A stretch of DNA of 64,000 bases, taken from the NCBI RefSeq assembly GCF_001937445.1, contig NZ_MSKS01000025.1, forward strand, positions 1 to 64,000, in the 5' to 3' direction. Shown one piece after another: positions 45,297 to 53,930 of this stretch. Under the pieces are notes generated by a model. That model was given only the letters and a program-made list of their open reading frames with translations. It searched no databases and was not told where the DNA came from. Position 1 is the stretch's first letter. The number at the start of each line of letters is the position of its first letter. The translations under genes were made by a program, and so were the position numbers. Source of the stretch: Actinomyces oris. GTDB lineage: Bacteria > Actinomycetota > Actinomycetes > Actinomycetales > Actinomycetaceae.

Positions 45297-46501
45297 GTAT
45301 GGAAAAACAGGAAAGTACAGCATCTTCTGTTCTTCTCAATCGCCGGCACCTCATTCAAATCACTGCCGCAGCGTCACTGGTCGCGCTCTCATTAACTCCT
45401 TACCCGTCCGACACTCAGTACGCTCCTGAAGCTCCTCGAGTCACGGTAACCGACCTTGACTTGAAAAAACTTCGACACGATGACCTCCAAATTCGACACA
45501 ACTACAGATTCAGTGAGTTCGAGCTGCGAACAGCCTTCGGAGGAATCAACACCTTCTCCTACCAGCACAACAACGGCAGCATAGGTGACACATCCACGTT
45601 GACCGTCATCAGTTACGACCCGAAGACTAAGAATCCTCAATGGGCGAAGTCACTGAGGGCGTTCCAGCACTCAACACCTTCACGTACATACAGTACAGCT
45701 TACTTGACGGACCCAGAGAACCAGATGGATTCTCGTACTTCTGGAACACTGATTTCCAGCCCTGACGGACGGCATGTATCAGTACTTCTTCACGTCACCG
45801 CGTTCTATAAAAGCAATGCGAACTACCCTGACATCACTATATACAGTCGAAGCACTCACGTCGTCGTTCTTGACGCCAGAACGGGTGACGTGGTTCGCCA
45901 GGAGAAGTTGCCCGACCTGGTCCTCGGACAAGCGCTAACGAACAACGCCCTCGCTGTAGAGACAGCCCAGGATTTCTTTCCCGGCGGCTCCGGTCGAGGT
46001 AAACTTCATGTTTTCTCACTGGAGAAGAAATCTGATCCAGCCGCCGAGATCCCCGTCGATCAGTGGCTGGTCGGCGCCAGCAGGACAACACTACTGCTGT
46101 CTTCAGAAACAGCACTCCAAGGGCGCGTCTCAGAATTTCCAGACACCACCACGGTCACACAGCTAGACATCCATGGCCATGTAGTGAATACAATCCCCAA
46201 CGTCAGGGAGATTGTGTTCGGAGGGTGGATACGAACAGTGCCCACCTCTTCGAATGAATCAGAACATGATGCCGAGGCTAGCGAGAAGTCCAATCTTCTG
46301 CACGTCGACACTGGCGCAAAAGTGGACGTGTCCGGAAAGTTAGCCTGGATCTCGGACACACCCACAGGCACTGGAGTATTCGTTCAGGACGAGGTACATA
46401 CTGATGACGGCAAGACCGAGTACGTTCCTGTCTTCTGGCTCAGCTCGACCGATGACGGCCACCCGCACACCGAGAACCTCGAGCAGTTCAAGGACGAATG
46501 A
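45293..46501 (+). CDS. Module 9 gene B: tail-bearing protein without lipobox cysteine
   Basis: 402 aa. Unlike its siblings the hydrophobic leader (LNRRHLIQITAAASLVALSL) is followed by TPYPSD with no cysteine, and it carries a twin arginine, so it may be a Tat-type secreted or membrane-anchored form. Shared blocks are ISSPDGRHVSVLLHV, THVVVLDARTGDVVRQEKL, LVLGQALTNNALAVET, FFPGGSGRG, DQWLVGASRTTLLLSSE and VFGGWIRTVPT. The tail is FWLSSTDDGHPHTENLEQF-KDE. It is the last gene of the array and is followed 102 bp later by the convergent ribokinase gene. Confidence 0.85.
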   Translation: MSMEKQESTASSVLLNRRHLIQITAAASLVALSLTPYPSDTQYAPEAPRVTVTDLDLKKLRHDDLQIRHNYRFSEFELRTAFGGINTFSYQHNNGSIGDTSTLTVISYDPKTKNPQWAKSLRAFQHSTPSRTYSTAYLTDPENQMDSRTSGTLISSPDGRHVSVLLHVTAFYKSNANYPDITIYSRSTHVVVLDARTGDVVRQEKLPDLVLGQALTNNALAVETAQDFFPGGSGRGKLHVFSLEKKSDPAAEIPVDQWLVGASRTTLLLSSETALQGRVSEFPDTTTVTQLDIHGHVVNTIPNVREIVFGGWIRTVPTSSNESEHDAEASEKSNLLHVDTGAKVDVSGKLAWISDTPTGTGVFVQDEVHTDDGKTEYVPVFWLSSTDDGHPHTENLEQFKDE

Positions 46502-46603
46502 GCTAGGCCCGGCGGCCCGGCGGGGCAGTCTCCTGCCACCGCTTCCCCGAAGCTCGTCAACACTCTGCGGCCGCCGCGAGTCACCTCACTCGTCGAGCCG
46601 CGC

Positions 46604-47587
46604 TTATCCGAAGTGCTGCTCGACTGCGGCGATGTCCCCGTAGGAGGCCTGCGCCCCCACGGAGGTCGTCGCGAAGGCGGAGACGGCCGAGGCCGCACCT
46701 GCCGCCTCCTTGAGCCCGGCGCCTGCGGCGAGCGCCGCCAGCAGCGTGCCCAGGAAGGAGTCACCGGCACCGGTGGTATCCACGACATCAGCCGGGAAAG
46801 GATCGACCGGGGTGATCTCTTCCCCCTCGATCACCATCGACCCGCGGCCCCCCAGAGTCACCACCGCGGACGGGATCCCCATGGCGGCCAGCCTTCTTGC
46901 GCAATCGCCCCAGTCCGTGGCATCATCGGCCCGCTCGCACGCCGGCTCGGCCGCAGCATCGCTCGCACCCGGCTTCAGCATGTCGGCGAGCTCATGCTCA
47001 TTGACGACCAGGACATTAATGGCCTCCAGGAGCCCGGCGGACAGCACCGGGTGGAACGGAGAGTTGTTGAAGACCACGCAGGTGCCGGCGTCGTGCGCAA
47101 TGCGGGCCGCGGCCTCCACCGCATCGGGGCTGACCTCCATGCACAGCCCCAGCACGCGAGCCTTACCGATAACATCCTGGTGCCGCTGCGCCGTCGAGAC
47201 ATCCACCCTCCCGTTCGCACCGGGAGACACCACGATGGTGTTGTCCCCCGCGGAGTCCACGGTGATGATGGCGGTGCCGGTGGCCACGTCCTCGCGCTGG
47301 ACCGCGGAGGTGTCCACACCTGCGCGCTGGAGGGACTCGATGAGCAGGTCGCCGTGACCGTCCGCACCGATAGCCCCGATCATCCTCACGTGAGCGCCGA
47401 GAAGACCGGCCTGAACCGCCTGGTTCGCGGACTTGCCTCCCGGCAGGATCACCAGGTCCTCCCCGCTGATCGTCTCACCGGGCTTGGGAAAGCGCTCCGT
47501 TCGGACCGTCAGGTCAGCATTGAGGGACCCGAAGACGGCGACCTCGCCGGATACGTCACCCAGAACGGCTCGCACACACGTACGCAT
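46604..47587 (-). CDS. rbsK: Ribokinase
   Basis: About 327 aa from MRTCVRAVLG, chosen for the GGGAG ribosome binding site 7 nt upstream. PfkB-family sugar kinase: GSLNADLTVRTERFPKPGET at the substrate end, signature 1 in PGGKSANQAVQAGLLGAHV, and signature 2 with catalytic Asp in DTTGAGDSFLGTLLAAL. It phosphorylates ribose (or deoxyribose) released from nucleosides to the 5-phosphate in the cytosol. It is the last gene of the nucleoside operon. Confidence 0.93.
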   Translation of the reverse strand: MRTCVRAVLGDVSGEVAVFGSLNADLTVRTERFPKPGETISGEDLVILPGGKSANQAVQAGLLGAHVRMIGAIGADGHGDLLIESLQRAGVDTSAVQREDVATGTAIITVDSAGDNTIVVSPGANGRVDVSTAQRHQDVIGKARVLGLCMEVSPDAVEAAARIAHDAGTCVVFNNSPFHPVLSAGLLEAINVLVVNEHELADMLKPGASDAAAEPACERADDATDWGDCARRLAAMGIPSAVVTLGGRGSMVIEGEEITPVDPFPADVVDTTGAGDSFLGTLLAALAAGAGLKEAAGAASAVSAFATTSVGAQASYGDIAAVEQHFG

Positions 47588-47616
47588 CAGATATCTCCCT
47601 TTCATGTGGCATCGAT

Positions 47617-48609
47617 TCACGGACGGGGACCGCGGGTGGACTCACGCAGGCTGAGCGACGCTTCGTGAACCACCTGCTGGACAGCCCCATCGGGGTTCTC
47701 AATCCGCTGCAGCAGCAGCCGAACCGTCTCGGCCGCCATGCGTGGAATGTCATTCGATATGGATGTCAGTGCCGGACTCATCAGATCAAACCACGGAAGA
47801 TCATCGAATGTGGCCACTCCGACGTCGGCGCCGACTCCGACTCCCAGCCGCTTCATCGCACGCAGCGCACCGAGTGTGATGACGTTGCCTCCGCAGATGA
47901 GGACATCCGGCCGGCAGTCGGCGAAGAGGCGCTCCGCACGCTCCTGAGCCTGCGAGGCGTCATGTGCCGAGGACAGTACCGGGAAACCTGACCATCCGGC
48001 AGCCTCCAGCTCCTCGGAGACCACCCGAGCGCGTCCGGCGCCCGTACTGGTGGCGTCCGGCCCTGAGATCACGGCCGGACGCTGGTAGCCCGCGTCGCGC
48101 AGGTGCCCGGCCAGCTCGCGTACTGCCCCTCGGGGATCCACCAGGACCGAGTCGATGCCAGCCCCGGGCAGGAGCCGGTCCACGGCGACAGTCGGGGTCT
48201 GCGCCACCAGCTCCTGCAACCCGCTCGTGGGAGGCCCCACCGGCACCAGGATCATGCCGTCGACCCGCTGCTCGAGCATCGACAGCGCCACCCGCTCCTG
48301 GGCCGCCGGGTCCTCCTGACCATTGGCGATCATCAACAGCAGCCCCAGGCGATTCGCCTGCGTCTCCACGTGGTGGGCCAGCTCAGCGAAGAAGGGATTG
48401 TCGATGGCTCCGACGACAAGGCTGATCGTCCCCGAGCGGCCGGTCCGCAGGGAGGCGGCATGCGCATCCCTGCGGTACCCCAGCCGCTCAGCGGCCTGAC
48501 GGACGCGCTCCTTGGTCGCCTCAGGGATACCGGGCACGTCGCTCAGGGCCCTGGAGACGGTCGACACCGCCACTCCCAGCTCGCGAGCAATATCCCTCTG
48601 AGTAACCAT
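47617..48609 (-). CDS. LacI-family transcriptional repressor of the nucleoside operon
   Basis: 330 aa. The N-terminal helix-turn-helix with hinge (TQRDIARELGVAVSTVSRAL, residues 3-22) is followed by a periplasmic-binding-like effector domain. It sits inside the operon between the transporter and ribokinase genes. A near-palindromic LacI-type box lies in front of the first gene of the operon, so self-regulating control in response to ribose or a nucleoside is likely. RbsR-like is the closest functional guess. Confidence 0.93.
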   Translation of the reverse strand: MVTQRDIARELGVAVSTVSRALSDVPGIPEATKERVRQAAERLGYRRDAHAASLRTGRSGTISLVVGAIDNPFFAELAHHVETQANRLGLLLMIANGQEDPAAQERVALSMLEQRVDGMILVPVGPPTSGLQELVAQTPTVAVDRLLPGAGIDSVLVDPRGAVRELAGHLRDAGYQRPAVISGPDATSTGAGRARVVSEELEAAGWSGFPVLSSAHDASQAQERAERLFADCRPDVLICGGNVITLGALRAMKRLGVGVGADVGVATFDDLPWFDLMSPALTSISNDIPRMAAETVRLLLQRIENPDGAVQQVVHEASLSLRESTRGPRP

Positions 48610-48661
48610 CGTCTCCCACCTCGTGGCGAGTCCTAGCGGCGACCGTGGCCGCTCCAGGCTC

Positions 48662-50113
48662 TCAGCTCCCCGCGGGCCCGGCCGGTGCCTCGCCGTCGGC
48701 CGCCGCCCGGGGGATCAGCAGCGAAGCGAGGAACGCCAGCGCAAGCAGCACCACACCGGCGATGATCGTGGCCACGTAGGCTCCTCGTCCCACGTCTCCC
48801 GCAGCGGTCTTCACCGCGTACAGGATCGCGAAGGAGATCCCGGCGCCCAGGTTGAAGGCCCCGGCGTTGAGGCCAGGAAGGTAGCCGGGGTTGTCCTTCG
48901 GGGAGAGCTCGATGCCGAGCCCGTTGAGCATGATGTTGCCCATGCCCGCATAGGTGACGCCGACGAGGATCGAGATGACCAGCAGCAGCCACGGCTGCGG
49001 AGTCGCCACCCCGAGGAGGAGAAGACCGAGCCCCGCCACCGTGCCGATGAGGCCGATCCGAAGGACCCGGTGGTACCCCATGCGGCCGGCGAGAGTGCCC
49101 GCGACCGGCCCCATGACCAGTCCCGCCAGGGCGTAGGGCGTCAGCGTCCAGAACGAGACGACGTCGGCCCCCAGTGCGGCACCGAAGTCCGCATCCTGCC
49201 CGAGGGCGGGAACGATGCCGTTCATGATGGCGAAGACCCCGGTCATCGTCAGCATGGTGGTGAGCAGAAGCGCCCAGGTGGAGCGCGACCTCAGGTAGGT
49301 GGTGGTCACCAGCGGGTGGCGGCTCGCCGACTCCTGGCGCCAGAAGGCGACGAAGGCCACGCCGGCAACCACCAGGAGACCCAGGACGAGCAGCCAGTTG
49401 GCCTGGGCGAGCTTGCCGGCCTGGTCGATCGCGATGAGGGCCGAGCCGACCGCCACCACCAGGAGGCTGGTGCCCAGCCAGTCCATCGGCGTCGGGTTGT
49501 CGATCCGGGACTCGTCGGTGAGCAGGGCGACGGCGAGGGCCGCGGCGACGGCGGCCGCTGTCATCACCCAGAACACCGAGGCGAAGCCGTAGCGTCCGGC
49601 GAGGAACCCGCCGGCCAGGGCGTCGATCCCGGCGATGCCACCGTTGACGGCGGTGACGACTCCCAGCAGCGTCCCATACCGCTTCGGATCCGGCACGGCC
49701 TGCTTGAGAATGATGAGGCACAGCGGCACCGTCGGCCCCGCCACGCCCTGGACGATGCGGCCGGCGAAGAGCAGCGCGACCGAGCCAAGCACTCCCGACA
49801 GCGCCGAGATCACGCAGCCCACGGCGGTCAGGACCATCATCCAGGTCAGCAGCCTGCGCCGGCCGATCATGTCCCCCAGGCGGGGCAGGAAGAGCGCGAA
49901 GAGCGCCGCCGCCGTGAAGAAGGCCGTCTGTGACGTCGCGATGACGGTCCCGGTGGTCTTGAGCTCCTTCTCCATGGTCACCAGCGCCGGGCTCAGCATG
50001 GAGGCGTTGAGCTGGAAGGCGAAGCAGGCGACCAGGAGGGCCGTCATGACGGCGCCGACGGACTTCTTCGCCGCCGCCCCGGAGGCCCTGGCCTCAGCCG
50101 TTGCCAGGCTCAT
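48662..50113 (-). CDS. MFS transporter, probably nucleoside uptake
   Basis: 483 aa with 12 to 14 predicted TM helices and no signal peptide. The MFS motif A region appears as LPRLGDMIGRRRLL after TM2, and the overall plan is DHA2-like. DHA2 members are often drug exporters. Here the gene overlaps a nucleoside hydrolase gene by 4 nt and is followed by a LacI regulator and ribokinase, so import of nucleosides or ribose is the better inference. The specific substrate is not shown by the sequence. Confidence 0.85.
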   Translation of the reverse strand: MSLATAEARASGAAAKKSVGAVMTALLVACFAFQLNASMLSPALVTMEKELKTTGTVIATSQTAFFTAAALFALFLPRLGDMIGRRRLLTWMMVLTAVGCVISALSGVLGSVALLFAGRIVQGVAGPTVPLCLIILKQAVPDPKRYGTLLGVVTAVNGGIAGIDALAGGFLAGRYGFASVFWVMTAAAVAAALAVALLTDESRIDNPTPMDWLGTSLLVVAVGSALIAIDQAGKLAQANWLLVLGLLVVAGVAFVAFWRQESASRHPLVTTTYLRSRSTWALLLTTMLTMTGVFAIMNGIVPALGQDADFGAALGADVVSFWTLTPYALAGLVMGPVAGTLAGRMGYHRVLRIGLIGTVAGLGLLLLGVATPQPWLLLVISILVGVTYAGMGNIMLNGLGIELSPKDNPGYLPGLNAGAFNLGAGISFAILYAVKTAAGDVGRGAYVATIIAGVVLLALAFLASLLIPRAAADGEAPAGPAGS

Positions 50114-51063
50114 GCGTCGACCACCTTCTGGATCCGGTCGATCGCGTCAACCACGAGGCCCCAGAACCGTGGGGCGTCCAGGCGCGTGGCGACCTTGGTG
50201 TGGCAGTCCCCGGGAGCCGGCGCCCGGAAGTCCGCGACCGTCATGCCGGTCGTCAGCGAGCCGTTGAGCTCGACGTCGAGAGGAACCTTGACGGTCTCGA
50301 CGATCGTGGGGTCGATGAGGTAGGCGAGCGTGCACGGGTCGTGAACCGGTGGGAACTCGAAGCCCTGAGCGTCCTGGTAGGCCTTGCGGAAGAAGGTGAA
50401 CAGGCCGAGCGTGAACTGCGAGACGCTGCCGGGGACCGCCGCGATGCGCTCGGCCACCTCGTCCGTCGCCAAGGCCTGGTGGGTCAGGTCGAGCCCCACC
50501 ATGACGATCGGCCACTTCTCATTGAAGACGATGTGGGCCGCCTCGGGATCGACCTTGATGTTGAACTCGGCCACCGGCGACCAGTTCCCCACGTGGTAGC
50601 CCCCACCCATGAGGACAACCTCCTGGACGCGCTCGACGATACGGGGCTCCTTGCGGGCAGCCATGGCGATATTCGTCAGCGGGCCGGTGGGGACGAGGGT
50701 CACCGTGCCCGGCTCGTTGCTCATGATCGTCTCAATGATGAGATCCACTCCGTGGCGCGGATCGAGCTCCACGGCGGGCTCCGGCAGCTCGACGCCGTCC
50801 AGGCCGCTGTCGCCGTGCACGTCCGGAGCGATCTCGACGGGGCGGACCAGGGGGAGCCGGCAGCCGGCGGCGATGGGGACGTCGTGCATGCCCACGACCG
50901 TGGCCACGCTGAGCGCGTTGCGAGTCACCTTGTCCAGGGTCTGGTTCCCACCCACGGTGGTGACACCGAGCAGCTCGATCGAGGGATTGCCCCAGGCGAG
51001 CATCATGGCGACCGCATCATCGTGCCCCGGGTCGCAGTCGAGCAGAATCTTTCGTTGCATCAT
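50110..51063 (-). CDS. Inosine/uridine-preferring nucleoside hydrolase
   Basis: 317 aa. The family's Ca2+-binding motif is seen as LLDCDPGHDDAVAMMLA (residues 7-23); further family blocks are TTVGGNQTLDKVTRNAL, VTLVPTGPLTNIAMA and a C-terminal HDPCTLAYLIDP. It splits nucleosides to free base and ribose in the cytosol, feeding the ribokinase. A second ATG three nucleotides on fits the AGGAAGG ribosome binding site better. First gene of the operon, downstream of a promoter with a LacI-type box. Confidence 0.94.
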   Translation of the reverse strand: MMQRKILLDCDPGHDDAVAMMLAWGNPSIELLGVTTVGGNQTLDKVTRNALSVATVVGMHDVPIAAGCRLPLVRPVEIAPDVHGDSGLDGVELPEPAVELDPRHGVDLIIETIMSNEPGTVTLVPTGPLTNIAMAARKEPRIVERVQEVVLMGGGYHVGNWSPVAEFNIKVDPEAAHIVFNEKWPIVMVGLDLTHQALATDEVAERIAAVPGSVSQFTLGLFTFFRKAYQDAQGFEFPPVHDPCTLAYLIDPTIVETVKVPLDVELNGSLTTGMTVADFRAPAPGDCHTKVATRLDAPRFWGLVVDAIDRIQKVVDA

Positions 51064-51093
51064 TGCCTTCCTTCACCGCTGAGCGCCTCGCTG

Positions 51094-51107
51094 CGCAAAC
51101 GATTGCG
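51094..51107. promoter_or_regulatory. LacI-type operator of the nucleoside operon
   Basis: CGCAAACGATTGCG is a near-perfect palindrome with the CG centre typical of LacI/RbsR/CcpA-class boxes. It lies between the predicted -10 and the first gene, where a repressor would block transcription. Confidence 0.75.
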
Positions 51108-51114
51108 TGACTCG

Positions 51115-51143
51115 ACTTTAACACTGTGACCCACGTCAATCAA
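51115..51143 (-). promoter_or_regulatory. Promoter of the nucleoside operon
   Basis: On the minus strand TTGATT (51143-51138) and TAAAGT (51120-51115) are separated by 17 bp. The operator lies directly downstream. Confidence 0.5.
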
Positions 51144-51161
51144 TGCTTGGCACCGTCATGC

Positions 51162-52085
51162 TCAGGAGGGCGAGTCAGGCGTCGCTGCCGTGCCCTTGAC
51201 CGCGGGTCGGCGCAGGCTCGTGCGGCGAGCCGCTGTCCGGCAGGCCTCCACCAGGACGTCGATGGCCAGCGGCCGGGGCTGCTCGGCACGCGTGACCACC
51301 TCGACGCGCCGCTGCTCGCGGGCAAGCGGCCGCACCTGGACCCCCTCGTGCCGGTAGGCGCTCAACGCCATCCCGGGCAGCAGGGCCGCCCCCACCCCGG
51401 CGGCGACGAGCGCCTGCACGGCCACGTAGTCGTCGGAGGCGTAGGCGGTCTCGGGCGTGAAGCCGTTGGCCCGCCCCACAGCGAGGAGCTCCTCGCGGCA
51501 GCGCGCGCAGCCGGTCACCCACCGGCACTGGGCACCGTCGGCGATGCGCGTGATGCCGCCGGGGTGGGTGACGAGGTAGAGGACGTCGTCGAGCAGGTGC
51601 TCGGCCTGAAGGCCCTGGCCGGCGTCGTCGTCGACGTAGGAGAAGGACAGGGCCGCGTCCACCCGCCCGCGCCGCAGCGCGTCGAGGGCCTCGGGCGGCT
51701 CGGCGTCGACGAGCTCGACCTCCAGGCCCGGGTACTGCCGGCCGACGACGTCGAGCACCCCCGGCACCAGGGAGGCCACGGCGGAGGGGAAGGCGGCCAG
51801 GCGCACGCGCCCCGTCTCCGCGCGGGCCATGGAGACGACCTCACGCTCGGTACGCTCCAGCAGGTCGAGGACCTCCTGGCCCCGCACCGCCAGCGCCCGC
51901 CCCTCCTCGGTGAGCCGCACGCCGCGCCCGGCCCGCGTCAGCAGGACTGCGCCGGTCGCGCGAGACAGGGCGGCGAGCTGGTGGGAGACGGTGGACTGGC
52001 TGAACCCCAGGGAATCGGCGGCGGCCGAGACGGTGCCGAGGCGGGAGAGCTCCACGAGGGCCCGCAGCTGCTGCACATCGATCAC
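51162..52085 (-). CDS. LysR-family transcriptional regulator
   Basis: 307 aa. The N-terminal winged helix-turn-helix (LVELSRLGTVSAAADSLGFS, then STVSHQLAALSRATG) is followed by a LysR substrate-binding domain. It is divergent from the dehydratase gene with 82 bp between them, the classical arrangement for LysR control of a neighbouring gene. The intergenic stretch has a partial repeat (ATCGATGGGTATTCG and ACCGATACTCCG) that may be its binding site. The effector is unknown. Confidence 0.93.
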   Translation of the reverse strand: MIDVQQLRALVELSRLGTVSAAADSLGFSQSTVSHQLAALSRATGAVLLTRAGRGVRLTEEGRALAVRGQEVLDLLERTEREVVSMARAETGRVRLAAFPSAVASLVPGVLDVVGRQYPGLEVELVDAEPPEALDALRRGRVDAALSFSYVDDDAGQGLQAEHLLDDVLYLVTHPGGITRIADGAQCRWVTGCARCREELLAVGRANGFTPETAYASDDYVAVQALVAAGVGAALLPGMALSAYRHEGVQVRPLAREQRRVEVVTRAEQPRPLAIDVLVEACRTAARRTSLRRPAVKGTAATPDSPS

Positions 52086-52167
52086 ACCACCAAGTATGTC
52101 CTGTATCGATGGGTATTCGTCAAAAGATTCATTGGACCGATACTCCGACTGTCCGCATCATGAAACC

Positions 52168-53190
52168 ATGACCGTCACCGACACCCTGCCCCAGGCTCCC
52201 GCCGCCACCCAGTCCGGCCTCGACTTCGACGCCGTCCTGCGCACCTACGAGGCCGTCTCACGGGTTCTGCCCGAGACTCCCGCCTGGTCCTACCCGCTGC
52301 TCAACGCCGCGGCCGGGGTGGAGGTCACGGTCAAGCACGAGAATGTCCAGCCCACCGGCGCCTTCAAGGTCCGTGGCGGGGTTGCGCTCATGGCGGCGCT
52401 CAGCCCCGAGGAGCGGATCCGCGGCATCGTGACCGCCTCCACCGGCAACCACGCCCAGTCCCTGGCCTGGGCGGGTGTGCGCAGCGACGTGCCCGTCACC
52501 GTCGTCGTGCCGATCAGTGCCCCGGCCCGCAAGGTGGCCGCGGTGCGCGCCCTGGGTGCCCGCGTCGTCGTCGAGGGTGACACGATGTGCGACGCTCTCG
52601 CTCACGCCGACGTCCTCTCCCTGAGCGAGGGGATGCGCATGGTCTCCCCCGGCGACGAGCCGGCGATCGTGCTCGGGCACGCCACCGTCTACCTCGAGCT
52701 CTTCCGCCGCCACCGCGACCTGCGCACCGTCTACGCCCCGGTCGGCTCGGGCTCCGGAGCCGCCGGCGCCTGCCTCGTACGCGATGTCCTGGCGCCCGGC
52801 TGCTGGGTCATCGGCGTCCAGTCCAGCGCCGCCCCGGCCGCGCACCGTGCCTGGAAGACCGGCAAGCCGGCCACCGTCCACAGCCGCACCCGCGTGGCCG
52901 GCCTGGCCGTCGGGGCGAGCTTCGCCCTCACCCAGTCCGTGCTGGGGCGCAGCCTCGACGACTTCATCCTGGTCGACGACGACGACATCCAGCGCGCTGT
53001 CGGCCTCATGTGCACCCACGCCCACACCCTGGCCGAGGGTGCTGGCGCGGCGAGCCTGGCCGGGCTCATGGCCGACCCCGCCCGCCGCGGCCCCTGCGCG
53101 ATCGTCTGCACCGGCGGCAACGCCGACGACGACGAGCTCGCCGGCATCGGCCGCTCCGCCGTCGCCGACGACGTGGCCCTCACCTGCTGA
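52168..53190 (+). CDS. PLP-dependent threonine/serine dehydratase-like enzyme
   Basis: 340 aa from ATG 52168. Fold-type II PLP enzyme: the Schiff-base lysine is Lys67 in QPTGAFKVRGG, the substrate loop is TASTGNHAQS, the phosphate-binding glycine loop is GSGSGAAGA, and the pyridine-nitrogen region is CTGGNAD. The size matches catabolic threonine dehydratases without the ACT regulatory domain, which deaminate threonine or serine in the cytosol. Some relatives act on other hydroxy amino acids or racemise serine. The LysR regulator is divergent; a terminator follows at 53268. Confidence 0.88.
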   Translation: MTVTDTLPQAPAATQSGLDFDAVLRTYEAVSRVLPETPAWSYPLLNAAAGVEVTVKHENVQPTGAFKVRGGVALMAALSPEERIRGIVTASTGNHAQSLAWAGVRSDVPVTVVVPISAPARKVAAVRALGARVVVEGDTMCDALAHADVLSLSEGMRMVSPGDEPAIVLGHATVYLELFRRHRDLRTVYAPVGSGSGAAGACLVRDVLAPGCWVIGVQSSAAPAAHRAWKTGKPATVHSRTRVAGLAVGASFALTQSVLGRSLDDFILVDDDDIQRAVGLMCTHAHTLAEGAGAASLAGLMADPARRGPCAIVCTGGNADDDELAGIGRSAVADDVALTC

Positions 53191-53267
53191 ACCGGGCCGC
53201 TACCCATCGGAAGGTTTGGGGAACACTCCCCGTTGAGCCGAGGCGGCAGCCCGGGTGACACTCAAGT

Positions 53268-53315
53268 GAGGGCCGGGAAGCGCAGTCGGGGGCGCATACC
53301 CGGCCCTCTTCTCTT
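53268..53315 (+). terminator. Terminator after the dehydratase gene
   Basis: GAGGGCCGGG (53268-53277) pairs with CCCGGCCCTC (53299-53308) and is followed by TTCTCTT, about 80 nt past the stop codon. Confidence 0.7.
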
Positions 53316-53362
53316 GCCTCGGCGGCGCCGACCGGCCCGACCGGGGCGTGCCGCCACGGGAG

Positions 53363-53869
53363 TCAGCGCCCAGCAGTGCCCACGTGCCCGGCAGGACCGG
53401 TCGCCACGGGCCGGCTCCAGCGCAGGTAGCCGACCGTCGCGGCCAGCACCAGGATCCCGCCCACCCAGAAGTGAGGCATCCACAGAACCAGCCGCCACCA
53501 ACCGTAGCTGGAGAGCGGCTCTCCGGACATGATCGTCGGGATCGCCTGCGCCGAGCCGACCATCCCGTAGGCCATGAGCAAGGCTCCAGAGACCCACCCG
53601 AAGGCCAGGCGCATCCAGCGCGGCACCCTGATGACGTCCGGGCGCAGAAGGGCGAAGCCGAAGACGACGAACCCCAGCTTCACCAATCCGGAGACGAGGA
53701 CGACCACAACGAACCAGGTGGGCCGCTCCTGAGCGAGCCGCAGCCCCTCACCCTGAAGGACCGTGTCGACCAGCCATGGGGAGCCCAGCGCCCAGGACAC
53801 GCTGATGCAGCCGAAGACGGCCCACCACAGCATCATGGCGACCACCACCGCCCGCGAGCGCCCCGTCAT
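53363..53869 (-). CDS. Small four-TM membrane protein (DUF3995-like)
   Basis: 168 aa from MTGRSRAVVV, preceded by AGAAGG at a suitable distance. Four TM helices lie at about residues 6-26, 50-72, 85-110 and 125-150. The segment FGFALLRPDVIRVPRW and the overall plan resemble DUF3995-type proteins, which have no known role; the assignment is tentative. It is transcribed toward the dehydratase terminator, with no partner gene. The start is 62 bp from a palindrome-ended intergenic element. Confidence 0.7.
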   Translation of the reverse strand: MTGRSRAVVVAMMLWWAVFGCISVSWALGSPWLVDTVLQGEGLRLAQERPTWFVVVVLVSGLVKLGFVVFGFALLRPDVIRVPRWMRLAFGWVSGALLMAYGMVGSAQAIPTIMSGEPLSSYGWWRLVLWMPHFWVGGILVLAATVGYLRWSRPVATGPAGHVGTAGR

Positions 53870-53930
53870 CTCAGCGCCTTCTGAACATCGCATCGGCCAC
53901 GGTACTGCATCGTCGTCGCCTCCTTCGGCC

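Noticed and set aside
6667-46501. CRISPR array or short tandem repeats
   Set aside because: The repetition is of whole genes; no short direct repeats with regular spacers were seen.
6667-46501. Polymorphic toxin or contact-dependent inhibition system
   Set aside because: No toxin-like variable C-termini or small immunity genes; the variable parts are inside the proteins and the C-terminal tails are the most conserved part.
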